Assembly: GCA_021738045.1 (NCBI GenBank)
Contig: JAIPCU010000008.1
Location: 1-43,111, forward strand
Direction of reading: 5' to 3'
Origin: Candidatus Methylopumilus sp.
GTDB lineage: Bacteria; Pseudomonadota; Gammaproteobacteria; Burkholderiales; Burkholderiaceae_B
Length of the DNA stretch: 43,111 bases
Positions within the stretch are counted from its first letter, which is position 1; each line of letters starts with the position of its first letter. Of this stretch, positions 10,457 through 19,502 are shown piece by piece. The notes under the pieces were generated by a model. The model was given only the letters and a program-made list of their open reading frames with translations, was not told the origin of the DNA and did not search any database. A program made the translations under genes and the position numbers.

Positions 10457-11557
10457 CTACCGCAGACACATAAAGCTGCGATATTCGCCCGATTGATGGT
10501 CTTGAAAGCCCCAGGCAGCAAGCAGCATCGGCGAAAACCCCGCAGGGCAATTACATTCGCCAGTTTTGGGATTTACCAGACTCACGCCACCCAAATTCCA
10601 GGGCAAAAACTCTGCCAGATGTCGATTACCGTGGCAAGAACGCCAACTATGTGTCAAAAATACACCACCGAAACTAGCGCCCGAAAGCTGCCAGCGTCCC
10701 TGATGGCATGACAAGAGATTGCCATCCACACCTCGAGCAATCAACCCCGGCGCTTCACACGCGTGGCCCTCGACCGCCAGCGCACCGACCTGCAGATACT
10801 CGCCGGCCGAGATCCTAGAACCAGCACGCATTGAAGCACCCGCCACGACATCTGCTGGCGTGCTGATCTCTTGAGCCACCTCAAGCTTTCCCTTGAGCAC
10901 GGTATCGCGCAGGTCTTGCTGCCGAACAAAATGGGCATACTGCGTCGAGTCGTAGAAGCTCAGGGCTGCAATCGTACCGATTGGTAAGGGTGCCAGTTCA
11001 GCGCTTGGGGGGTTTGGCCGATCAACAACTGAACCCTTGATACGCTGGGGCAAAAATGGATGAACCGAGGCCCCCTGCCCTTCGAGAGCTGTCAACAGTT
11101 TTCCGAGCCGGTTGGTGTCATTGGCCTGGCGCAGTTGCCCTGCACCGGGTTGCGCCCAGACCAAGGCTTCAATTTTGCAGCCTCTTGTCAGGCATGCCCC
11201 TTGAGGCGTAAACACGCGCACCCGCGCCTCGTACCCTAAGGCAGGTCTGCTCGGAAAGCCTGCTGACAAGTGCCCCGCCGCAATCAACTCTGCAATCGTG
11301 GGATGCCAGATATCGCGATAGCCTGACCCCCCGGGCTCGTCCTGCACAATCCCCACCAGCAGATCCGCCTGACGCACAAGCATCTGATCAACCGCTTTTT
11401 TAAGTGTCAGCAGCCACGTTCCGGTGGACTGCGCTGCCGCATCCTCTGCCTGTTGCATCCAAAATGACCCGCCCCATAGTGCGAGCAACGAAGCGAGCGC
11501 CATGGCGATAATCAGTTCGAGTAAGGCAAAACCGCCTTCACGCTTGGCGTCGCTCAT
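10457..11557 (-). CDS. pilV: Type IVb minor pilin / PilV-like tip protein (shufflon-protein N-terminal domain type)
   Basis: Prepilin signal REGG|FALLELIIAMALASLLALW (class III peptidase site, E5); long Cys-containing C-terminus GLIARGVDGNLLSCHQGRWQL...CPAGFSPMLLAAWGF. Last gene of the pil operon; start at MSDAKREGG, 3 nt after the pilS stop. Confidence 0.72.
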   Translation of the reverse strand: MSDAKREGGFALLELIIAMALASLLALWGGSFWMQQAEDAAAQSTGTWLLTLKKAVDQMLVRQADLLVGIVQDEPGGSGYRDIWHPTIAELIAAGHLSAGFPSRPALGYEARVRVFTPQGACLTRGCKIEALVWAQPGAGQLRQANDTNRLGKLLTALEGQGASVHPFLPQRIKGSVVDRPNPPSAELAPLPIGTIAALSFYDSTQYAHFVRQQDLRDTVLKGKLEVAQEISTPADVVAGASMRAGSRISAGEYLQVGALAVEGHACEAPGLIARGVDGNLLSCHQGRWQLSGASFGGVFLTHSWRSCHGNRHLAEFLPWNLGGVSLVNPKTGECNCPAGFSPMLLAAWGFQDHQSGEYRSFMCLR

Positions 11558-11559
11558 GG

Positions 11560-12237
11560 CTAGCGTATCGTAAAGACAAACGTGTTGCGATCGCCGCTGA
11601 CACACTGTGCATCAGCCAGCACTGGGTTGTAGGGCATATTTGGTTCGGTCAAGGTGTTCTTCACCATCATCGGACCGCTGGCCCCAGCAATCGTCACCAC
11701 CTCGGCCAAGCGTTGCAAAATCGAGGCGAGTGCAGGGCAAGCGGCCTGATTGACGTCATTTAATGTCAGAGAAAAAGCCGATCCACTCGATCCTCCGGCC
11801 ACAGCTTGCGGCTCGACAGAGATCACCCCGCGTCCAGAATGCCCCGTACCACCCAAACCATGCGCAACACTTGCGCGAGGCCCGAAGCCCGTCACCGACA
11901 CCACGCTCGAAGAGCGCAACGCGTTGGCTAAAGCACCGCTATCTAGCCCAAGATACGGGCTTGCGCCAAAACCGTTGGTATTCGCTTTCATGCGTGCAAC
12001 AAAGCGCTGCATCTCTTCGGCGACGCGCGGCACTTTGTTTTCAATCACGTAACCTTGAATCGCCGGAATCCCGATAATTGCGATCAACATCATTAACGTG
12101 GTCACAATTGAAATCTCAATCAACGAAAATCCTCGTTGTGCAGAAAATCGTCGCGCGCGTTGCTCGGGCAAAGACAAAGGTGTTGGCAGCAAACTAACGA
12201 TCAAATCGTCGGCGCGCCTCAAAAGAGGTGTATTCAT
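11560..12237 (-). CDS. pilS: Type IVb major pilin, PilS-like
   Basis: Prepilin signal SAQRG|FSLIEISIVTTLMMLIAIIGIPAIQGYV; positional match to PilS; C-terminal region with Cys pair. Start taken at MNTPLLRR (ORF track starts at 12279). Confidence 0.75.
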   Translation of the reverse strand: MNTPLLRRADDLIVSLLPTPLSLPEQRARRFSAQRGFSLIEISIVTTLMMLIAIIGIPAIQGYVIENKVPRVAEEMQRFVARMKANTNGFGASPYLGLDSGALANALRSSSVVSVTGFGPRASVAHGLGGTGHSGRGVISVEPQAVAGGSSGSAFSLTLNDVNQAACPALASILQRLAEVVTIAGASGPMMVKNTLTEPNMPYNPVLADAQCVSGDRNTFVFTIR

Positions 12238-12270
12238 CGCAGAAACTCCGAAATTAAACAGATTAAATAG

Positions 12271-12381
12271 ATCAAACAAGAATCATCAATGGCCGCGATG
12301 CAAACTCAAAGACCGCCTGAGGTTGAAGCGGTCAAACAAGAATCATCAGCGCGCGTAATACAAACTCAAAGCCTGTCTGAG
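12271..12381. repeat. 60-bp-period tandem duplication spanning the pilR 3' end and the pilR-pilS intergenic region
   Basis: tcaaacaagaatcatca-N12-caaactcaaag...ctgag at 12272-12321 and 12332-12381; 17-bp and 11-bp identical blocks. Confidence 0.9.
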
Positions 12382-13476
12382 TTCGTCAAACACACGAAAA
12401 TGCCAAAACGCGATCGCGAACACCACCACAACCGCCGAGAGCAGTAACAGCCAACGCAGGGTCATCGCCTGCCTTTGCAAGCGCTGCACGGTGTGCACCG
12501 CTAATCGATGTTTGGTTCGTTGCAGGCCTTCATCAAGCCCCAGCGTATGCACCATATCGGTGAAGTACCACCATGTTTCACGATCAATTAAGCCGGTATT
12601 CAGCGCCTCGATCGCCAAGGCGCCGGTATCAATACGCATCAGCATTTTTTCGAGATGATGATTGAGCCAGGGCAGAGCGCCGCGCTGCTGAATCAAAAGT
12701 GCTTCGCGCAAACGCGCACCGGTATTACTTCGGGGCTTGAGCAACACCGCCAACAGCGACAAAAATCTGACTGCTTGCACCACTCGATACAAGCGCCAAA
12801 TACCCCATTGATCGGCGAAGCTGCGAGCCGCACCGCACCAGTGGCGCAACGACCAAACAGCCGTTGTCACACCACCTACAGACAAAAACAACAATAAGGG
12901 CCACAAGAGCTTTAACCACTCAGAGGTGGCAAACAGTGCCCGCGACCAAGACTGATAGAGCTCGGGTGGCACCTCAGAAAACACACGTGCTAAATGGTCG
13001 GCAGTCAACACGGGAATCGAAAATATCGCGCAAATAGCCACCACGATGCCAACCAAACCGACCCATACCGTTTGAATAAACGCCTGACTCGCTGCGTCAG
13101 TGGTTCGCACGACTGCCGCTAGCTGCCGCAACGTCTGCGTCAAGGCGCCCGAGCCGGCATATTGGGCAGCCTGTACGGCCACTAGATCTTCTGTTGGTAA
13201 CGAGCCAAACCAGGTGGTAAACAGATCGCCGCCACTTTTAGGAAACTGCTGTGCCCAATGACGCGACAGAATGCCCCGCGCGCCGAGACCGTGATAGCGC
13301 TGAGCGTCATCTTCAAAAATACTCAGCAGCGTTTTGGCTCCTGAGGTCATTGCGATCATCTCAGCGAGGTAATCATAATAATCGGCGCGCAACGAACGAA
13401 ACTGATTCGCTGCAACACGTACACGCCAGTCTGAGAATTGCGTCACCCGACAATACTCTTGCAATCTAAACAGCAT
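12346..13476 (-). CDS. pilR: PilR/GspF-like inner-membrane platform protein of type IVb pilus
   Basis: Three hydrophobic segments with GspF-like topology, two repeated halves (AEMIAMTSGAKTLLSIFEDDAQRY..., MLMRIDTGALAIEALNTGLI); starts at MLFRLQEYC directly after the ATPase stop. Confidence 0.78.
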   Translation of the reverse strand: MLFRLQEYCRVTQFSDWRVRVAANQFRSLRADYYDYLAEMIAMTSGAKTLLSIFEDDAQRYHGLGARGILSRHWAQQFPKSGGDLFTTWFGSLPTEDLVAVQAAQYAGSGALTQTLRQLAAVVRTTDAASQAFIQTVWVGLVGIVVAICAIFSIPVLTADHLARVFSEVPPELYQSWSRALFATSEWLKLLWPLLLFLSVGGVTTAVWSLRHWCGAARSFADQWGIWRLYRVVQAVRFLSLLAVLLKPRSNTGARLREALLIQQRGALPWLNHHLEKMLMRIDTGALAIEALNTGLIDRETWWYFTDMVHTLGLDEGLQRTKHRLAVHTVQRLQRQAMTLRWLLLLSAVVVVFAIAFWHFRVFDELRQALSLYYAR

Positions 13477-13477
13477 C

Positions 13478-15217
13478 TTACGCACGCATCCCCCGCTGCG
13501 ATACCGTCGTATCCAAGCCGCCAAAACGTGCCTGTACATCGCGCGGATCCAACATGCCTTGTGCCATTTTGTACATCGCAATTTGCCGAGCCGATTGACG
13601 TTGCGGCTCGCGGGCAATGAGCGCCTGCTGATTTCTTTGGGTAAACCAGCGATACAGACCGACACCGTCTTGTTTCTTCACGCCATCAAGAAACTCTGGC
13701 TCACGTAGCGGCTCAATCATTTCGGCGACAACCGTACGCCCTGCCGTACCGCGCAAACTCGCAATTGAATGAGCACACGCTGAGCAGGCTTGGTCATTGC
13801 GAAATCTCAGAGCGCTGCGCGACACCCCGAAGTTTGCCTCGATGCTGTTGACCCAACCTTCTAGCCGGCTGTGACTACCCGCTTGAGTCGCAACGCCGCG
13901 CCACTGTGGTTGCTGCCGCGCCTGCTCAATGGTCAGCGAGCAACTGGAGCACAGTTTGACCATCAGCGCCTGAAATACCAACAGCTTGAGCACGCCTGGT
14001 GTCGCTAACAAATCTCGGGCAACACCAATAAAGCTTGACGCTAACCGATCGGGTATCAAGAGCGCCGACCCCGCGTGCACTGTTGTGTAAAGATTCACGC
14101 CGCACGCGGCCAAATCCATAAAAGCGCGGCCCGTCGTGTGATCCCTGATTTCTCCGATCAGCAAATCGTTCATGGCCGAGCGTTTGATCGCTTTGAGCTT
14201 GGCATCAAAAGCGTGTTCGTCTTCTTCTGAAAAACTTCTGCAGACAGTATTTTGCAAGGCATTAGGGATCAAGTACTCGGCCGGATCCTCAAGGGTAATG
14301 ACCTTGCGCTCAGCAGCAATCGCACGCATCAGCGTTGCAATCGTGGTGGATTTTCCGCAACCCACGGTACCGGCCAACACAACAGCCCCACCGTCGGTCA
14401 GCTCAAGCCTTTCAAACAGTGCAATCTGCTCGGGCAAGTAGCCTAGCGCCTGAAGATCTGGGGTCAGCTTGGACTCGTCCATCACTAACAGACGCAGACA
14501 TACCGAAGGGCCCACATCGGTCGCGAGCGAGGCCCACCGAAGCAGCAGCCTTTGACCATCGACGGTGCGACTCAAGCGCCCTTGTTGCTCGATCATCGGA
14601 TCAAACACGGCACCGTTACCACCTTCAACATCCATCCACGCCACTGCGAGCATGTCGAGCACGGTTGACGTGGGCAGGTTAGAGAACTCGGGCGGCGACA
14701 CGTAGCGGCCTGCCAACGTGAAGAAAACTGGTGACGAATAGCGATTACGGTTAACGTTAAAGTGTATGTCGCTTGCCTGACGTACGACTCCCCAGCGCAA
14801 GACGGCATCAAAAGCCGCCGAAAGCGCACCCTGTTGGGTCTGTCGGTCTGTGTGAACACTAGAGGTTGCTGCGTGATGTTCATCTGCAGACTTATCAATC
14901 GCGAGCAACAGTGCCGGGGGCAACACGAAAAGCTGCGGTTCGTTCAAACGCAACCCTCGACGTCTGAGCAAGTCAAGCACTGCGCGGGTCTGATCGTCGT
15001 AGCAATACTCGGGCAGGGTAAACACACCAGCACTACCATCCGAAAAACATACTGGGCACACCCGACCTTGTAAGCCGAGCACAGCAAGCTCATGCGCCAG
15101 TGAACGCACAAAAGCCGGCGATAACTGCATCAAGGCTTCGCGTGTGGGGATCGCAACATACGCTGGTGCGTGAGTTGCGATTTCAGTTTGTGTTCGATTG
15201 ACGAATCGATTGAGCAT
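13478..15217 (-). CDS. pilQ: PilQ-like type IVb pilus assembly ATPase (GspE/PilB superfamily)
   Basis: Walker A VVLAGTVGCGKSTTIATLMRA; VITLEDPAEYLIPNALQNTV; LIGEIRDHTTGRAFMDLAACGVNLYTTVHAG (Asp/His boxes). Confidence 0.86.
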   Translation of the reverse strand: MLNRFVNRTQTEIATHAPAYVAIPTREALMQLSPAFVRSLAHELAVLGLQGRVCPVCFSDGSAGVFTLPEYCYDDQTRAVLDLLRRRGLRLNEPQLFVLPPALLLAIDKSADEHHAATSSVHTDRQTQQGALSAAFDAVLRWGVVRQASDIHFNVNRNRYSSPVFFTLAGRYVSPPEFSNLPTSTVLDMLAVAWMDVEGGNGAVFDPMIEQQGRLSRTVDGQRLLLRWASLATDVGPSVCLRLLVMDESKLTPDLQALGYLPEQIALFERLELTDGGAVVLAGTVGCGKSTTIATLMRAIAAERKVITLEDPAEYLIPNALQNTVCRSFSEEDEHAFDAKLKAIKRSAMNDLLIGEIRDHTTGRAFMDLAACGVNLYTTVHAGSALLIPDRLASSFIGVARDLLATPGVLKLLVFQALMVKLCSSCSLTIEQARQQPQWRGVATQAGSHSRLEGWVNSIEANFGVSRSALRFRNDQACSACAHSIASLRGTAGRTVVAEMIEPLREPEFLDGVKKQDGVGLYRWFTQRNQQALIAREPQRQSARQIAMYKMAQGMLDPRDVQARFGGLDTTVSQRGMRA

Positions 15218-15265
15218 CGTAAAAAAATCCTCTGGCAGTCACGTCAGCGCTACAGTGGCTTTCAT

Positions 15266-15715
15266 TTAAGGGCCTTTGCGCAAACAGATGACTTGCGCTT
15301 GACCGGATTTTTTTAAATACACGCAAGGCGGCAAAATTCGTTCAAGTCTGTATTGCAACGATGACCCCCATACGGGCCGAGCTCGCGAATGCTTAAAGAC
15401 ATGGGGCTCTGAATCTAAGAGCACCTCGGCGGTCAAGAGTTTGCCGACGCCGTAAATGGCTAAAACCTGATTACTCTCAGGGCGAACAACGTCTGCACCC
15501 AAGCCTGCTTGAGTGTGCTGTGTGATCCCGAAAATATTTTTTCTGGCGGCCAATAAGGCAGCTTGCGAGTCAAGCCGCAGCAACTCGTCAATCGTCGATT
15601 GCTGCGTGGCCTGTTCGCGCGCCAAGGCTGCAGCGCCATTGAATAACACTGCCATGGTGGCAACACATAAAAAGCGCCCAAGACGGCTCACAGACTTATT
15701 ATGGGAGGTGTTCAA
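15266..15715 (-). CDS. pilP: PilP-like type IVb pilus biogenesis protein with signal peptide
   Basis: N-terminal signal sequence, small protein with IYGVGKLLTAEVLLD...AQVICLRKGP, between PilO and PilQ homologues as in R64. Confidence 0.62.
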   Translation of the reverse strand: MNTSHNKSVSRLGRFLCVATMAVLFNGAAALAREQATQQSTIDELLRLDSQAALLAARKNIFGITQHTQAGLGADVVRPESNQVLAIYGVGKLLTAEVLLDSEPHVFKHSRARPVWGSSLQYRLERILPPCVYLKKSGQAQVICLRKGP

Positions 15716-17021
15716 ACAGGTCTCCGATCAGTTGTACAACTAGGGCACTGCGCGTCAGTTCTTGCCCTGAAATATTGCCGACCTCAAGCGTCGCACTGCG
15801 CCAGCGGACCGGTGCAGTCAACTCTTGCAACGCAGTCATTGCGCGCAGCGGCCCTTTTAAGGCGAGCGAACGTTGGTGCCAATTTGGCAAACTGACAGGC
15901 CGTTCAAGTACACGACCTTGCGAATCGACTGGTGCATTCATTGGCAGCTTAGCGGCAAGCCCAACTTGAATATGTTCAAACAAGGGACTCAACCGCTGCA
16001 AGCTCGTCATCCAATCAACGCGCAAAGGTTCTTGAGAAAAATCGAATGACTGCCCAGCTTGCAGCAAACTCCAAGTCAGCGTGGCGCGATCAAGCGCCAC
16101 GGCGTGAAACTCCCAGTCACCTGGCTTGACGGCGACAAGATGCTGATTTAATGCAAAGCGATGCTGACGACGATAATGTGCCGCACACGACCAATCGCTT
16201 AACACTGGCTCGCACTGCACTCGCAAGAGTTGCCAGCCTGCAGGATCAAACGGAACGCGACGCCAAGCTGTCATCACTCGCATCAGATCTGCAAAACCGT
16301 GCACCGGATGTTGCTGGGCGTACTGTCCCATCGTATCGAGCCAGCGCTGACTGGGGTGCGCCTGAGTGACGGCCGTGCCCTCTTCGGAGCTTTGCTCAAC
16401 CAATCGGACCCAAAGACCCGTCGCCACAATGAGCGCCAGTGCTGCAACACGAGACTTGCCCCCCAGCCGCGCTGCCTGATACGCAGACACTCGCGCTTGC
16501 TCTGAGCACTTATCATTGAGCCAGACTGGCAGTTGCGCTGAACTTGCGACGAGCTCTTCGTACACCACCAAATTTGGAAAGCGCAAGCGGATGGTACTAA
16601 GAGCGTCAAGGGCAGCTTGGGAATCTACAAACCACCGGTCTGTTGCGGATATGATCGAACCCGAGTGCGACGCCACCATCCAGCAACCGCCCTCTTCAAA
16701 ACGCACAAGGCAGGCGACTGCCGAACTGGGGTACGCGACAGAAAATAGCGCGGCTGCCGAATAGATTCCGCAAGACTGCGCAAAGTATTGCCGTTCGAGC
16801 TGAACGGACCCAACGGTCATCGCGGGTGCGCCAATCAGCACATAGTGTGTGGCACGTACAAGGCGTGCCTGCTTTCTTGCCAGTTTTAAGGGTTGGCCGC
16901 CCACCACTGCAGTCCAATCCATACCAAAGATCACCGGTTGACCAAAGGCATTACGCACAACGACTGTTTTTGCAAGGGGTTTGACTCGAGGCGTTGACGA
17001 GTGTTCAGTCGAGGCATTCAC
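15699..17021 (-). CDS. pilO: PilO2-like type IVb pilus accessory protein
   Basis: FGMDWTAVVGG motif, AAALFSVAYPSSAVACLVRFEEGGCWMVASHSG (PilO2-family style), single TM RVAALALIVATGLWVRLV; position. GTG at 17021 (near the pilN stop) or ATG at 17057 are candidate starts. Confidence 0.7.
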   Translation of the reverse strand: MNASTEHSSTPRVKPLAKTVVVRNAFGQPVIFGMDWTAVVGGQPLKLARKQARLVRATHYVLIGAPAMTVGSVQLERQYFAQSCGIYSAAALFSVAYPSSAVACLVRFEEGGCWMVASHSGSIISATDRWFVDSQAALDALSTIRLRFPNLVVYEELVASSAQLPVWLNDKCSEQARVSAYQAARLGGKSRVAALALIVATGLWVRLVEQSSEEGTAVTQAHPSQRWLDTMGQYAQQHPVHGFADLMRVMTAWRRVPFDPAGWQLLRVQCEPVLSDWSCAAHYRRQHRFALNQHLVAVKPGDWEFHAVALDRATLTWSLLQAGQSFDFSQEPLRVDWMTSLQRLSPLFEHIQVGLAAKLPMNAPVDSQGRVLERPVSLPNWHQRSLALKGPLRAMTALQELTAPVRWRSATLEVGNISGQELTRSALVVQLIGDLFEHLP

Positions 17022-17022
17022 G

Positions 17023-18633
17023 TTAAAAACCCTCTTCAACTTGAGCCGTAATAACAATTAAGGTAATCGTCTTGCTGTGTTTGGCGCGATCGCTTCCACC
17101 GAAGACGATTGGCGCATCTGCACTTAAACGTGCGCGGTCTGCTTCGCCTTGCCGTTGCTCAAAACCAGACACCAACATGGGTTGCCCAGGTCGCAGTGCA
17201 ACTTGTTGCACAGTGCCATTACCGTCGATGGTGATTTGTTGAATCTGCATGCGACTGTTTGGCTCGCCAATCGTCAGCGTTTTAAGTGGTTGCGCAACCG
17301 TGTTGTCATAGGCAAGCGACAGTAGAATCTGCCCATCATCTTGGGCATCTGGCACAAGCGTCAAAAACGACCCAACGGTTTCTTCTTTTTGACTCACCGA
17401 CATCGAGGGCAGGCCACTGCCTGCACCGGGTACGCCCGACGCACTGCCCCCAGACGTTTTGACTTGATCGATGTACGAAAAAGTTGTTCGAATAGCGTGG
17501 GTCACTGGGCGTCTGTTGAGCGTAAGCACCGGCATCGACACATGACGTACGACGGTCCCGTACTTGGCCAAGGCACTCACGATGAGCTTGGAAGATTGCA
17601 TGGGGCCGTGAGCCGCGTCTAGTGCGGCGCGGGCCACGCCAACGCCCGCACCCGCAACAGGGGCAGACAAGGCCACGGCCAAGTTGCCTTGCGTAAACAA
17701 CGTATCCCAATCGAGACCGAACTCTAGATCTTCGTGCGTTTGCACAGAGATCTCTTCGAAAATTAAACGGACACGACGCGTTAACGTGCGGTTTTCGCGC
17801 TCGATGAAGCGACTGACGGCCTGCAGTACCTCGGGGGTATCGGTCACAATCAACGAGCTCAACGCGCCGGGTTGCGCGGCGACGACACCCGCACGCGATA
17901 ACAACGGTTCGAGGCGGAACTTGATTGCCTCAAGCGCATGTTGCTCGGTGCTCTTGAGCGACGTGCTCGAGGTACTGTCAAAGCCCCCTGCCTTGGCGCT
18001 GGCGCCCCGACCTAGACGTGCGTCAGCCTGAGCAGAAAGCGTCAGCGACCGCACATCAAACACTTGGGTCTGCGTTCGATAGAACTCGATTGCGCCATTG
18101 TAAAAACGCCAGCTTAGGTTTAAGCGCTTTGAAATTTGATCAAGAATCTTGGGCAGCGGTTGCGGGCCCATCTCGAGCAAGACTTGATGAGGCATCACCA
18201 CAACAGGTGTCATCGTGCCGACGCTGAGTCGAGGCAAGAAACTCTCGGCCGGCAGTAGTGCTTCAGGTTTAATTTGTACCGGCACACCAGTCGCTTGAGT
18301 GATTCTCTCGGCCAACAACACAAGGTCACTTTTGCCACCGCGATACAGCATGGTGGTGTTGACCTTGGCGCGCAGCGCTGCCGGCAGAGTGACCTCGCGC
18401 GACAGCGGGACAGCGCGACTCGCAAGCCAGGGCTTTTCGACCTGCTGAGCCTTGAGCTTCTGGGCTCGATTATTGGTACGAGCCTCAAAGGCTGACTGCG
18501 TACGCGCAATCGTCTGACGCGTCTGTGACGCCTCTGCATCGCGTTGCTTGAGGCGCTGCTGAAGGGCACAACCATTGAGCGTCATCGCGGTGAAGATGAC
18601 AGACAACGCAGTTGGGAGAAAATGCCTAGTCAT
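17023..18633 (-). CDS. pilN: PilN-like secretin lipoprotein of type IVb pilus
   Basis: Lipobox LNGC near the N-terminus; secretin features LSWRFYNGAIEFYRTQTQVFDVRSLTL, LSSLIVTDTPEVLQAVSRFIERENRTLTRRVRLIFEEISVQ. Confidence 0.86.
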   Translation of the reverse strand: MTRHFLPTALSVIFTAMTLNGCALQQRLKQRDAEASQTRQTIARTQSAFEARTNNRAQKLKAQQVEKPWLASRAVPLSREVTLPAALRAKVNTTMLYRGGKSDLVLLAERITQATGVPVQIKPEALLPAESFLPRLSVGTMTPVVVMPHQVLLEMGPQPLPKILDQISKRLNLSWRFYNGAIEFYRTQTQVFDVRSLTLSAQADARLGRGASAKAGGFDSTSSTSLKSTEQHALEAIKFRLEPLLSRAGVVAAQPGALSSLIVTDTPEVLQAVSRFIERENRTLTRRVRLIFEEISVQTHEDLEFGLDWDTLFTQGNLAVALSAPVAGAGVGVARAALDAAHGPMQSSKLIVSALAKYGTVVRHVSMPVLTLNRRPVTHAIRTTFSYIDQVKTSGGSASGVPGAGSGLPSMSVSQKEETVGSFLTLVPDAQDDGQILLSLAYDNTVAQPLKTLTIGEPNSRMQIQQITIDGNGTVQQVALRPGQPMLVSGFEQRQGEADRARLSADAPIVFGGSDRAKHSKTITLIVITAQVEEGF

Positions 18634-19502
18634 GTTGAGGTACCGTCGCCTAAGGTACGATCGCAGGGCTCAGCGACTGGCACGATTCGTAACACCTGAT
18701 TTGAATAAAAGCATGGTTGCAAGGGGCGATCTGACAACTCAGTCGAGGCGAGCAGCGCTTGCACCGACGAGACGAAATCATCTGAAAACTTTGCTGAGGC
18801 CGATAAGGGGATATCGACATCCACCGCCCAATGCTCGGGCTCAAAGCGCCAACCACTCAAGCCGGCCCAACGAATCAACGCTTGTCGAAGATGAAGGTCA
18901 GTATGACTGACAGAAAAAAATGGCCGCGACGGCTGAGCCGACTGCTGGGGCGAATTCGGCCGGTGCTGCAAACCACGCTGCTGTTGTGCGCTTGACTGCT
19001 GTTGGGCACTCGTAGAGTGGTGAAAACTCAATTGCTGTTGTGTACCCAATTGCGGTTGTGAACCCAACGAGTGTTGCGGGGCCAACGAGTCTTGCGCCAG
19101 AGGATGAGGCATTGAGCCCGATGCGGCAAGCGAAGCGCCTACGCGCCGAGCGCGCGCCTGTAGGCGTGCAGAGCGAAAGAGCAATGCGGGCCAATGCCCC
19201 TCAAGAATGGTGTAAGGCCCTTGGCGTAGATAGGTTAAAACCTGCTCGCCTTGCTCGGTCGCCCCCAAGATGATCGGCAGTATCTGACCTGGCAGCCATT
19301 GCAACCAAGTACGTGATGTATCCGAAAATACTTGCAGAGGTGCGACCGCACGATCACCTGACAGTTTCCAGCCAAAATCAAGCTTGCCAGAAGGGATATT
19401 GGTGCCACTAGGTTGTTCACTGGGCCAAGGCCGACCAGCAGGTCCCATGCACCCCGAGAGCAATACAAAGACAAACATCAACCAAGTGCCACGCATCGTC
19501 AT
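18630..19502 (-). CDS. pilL: PilL-like lipoprotein with C-terminal TcpQ-like domain and Q/S-rich repeat linker
   Basis: Lipobox VLLSGC; C-terminus FFSVSHTDLHLRQALIRWAGLSGWRFEPEHWAVDVDIPLSASAKFSDDFVSSVQALLASTELSDRPLQPCFYSNQVLRIV resembles the TcpQ/PilL domain; ATGA overlap with the secretin gene. Confidence 0.72.
   Translation of the reverse strand: MTMRGTWLMFVFVLLSGCMGPAGRPWPSEQPSGTNIPSGKLDFGWKLSGDRAVAPLQVFSDTSRTWLQWLPGQILPIILGATEQGEQVLTYLRQGPYTILEGHWPALLFRSARLQARARRVGASLAASGSMPHPLAQDSLAPQHSLGSQPQLGTQQQLSFHHSTSAQQQSSAQQQRGLQHRPNSPQQSAQPSRPFFSVSHTDLHLRQALIRWAGLSGWRFEPEHWAVDVDIPLSASAKFSDDFVSSVQALLASTELSDRPLQPCFYSNQVLRIVPVAEPCDRTLGDGTST
18920..19110 (-). repeat. Degenerate 18-bp (hexapeptide) Q/S-rich repeat tract in pilL
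   Basis: Protein reads APQHSL-GSQPQL-GTQQQL-SFHHST-SAQQQS-SAQQQR-GLQHRP-NSPQQS. Confidence 0.75.

Noticed and set aside
10350-10457. Shufflon segments / rci downstream of pilV
   Set aside because: Only about 107 bp separate pilV from alaS; no repeated sfx-like sites or recombinase gene visible.
10437-10457. Hairpin gcccg...cgggc at the pilV stop as a terminator
   Set aside because: Only a 5-bp stem with an 11-nt loop and no T-tract on the transcribed strand; insufficient support.
18898-19194. 98-aa ORF on the minus strand in the pilL repeat region
   Set aside because: It is an alternative frame of the same strand inside pilL; its Ala/Thr-rich composition comes from reading the CAG/CAA-type repeats out of frame.
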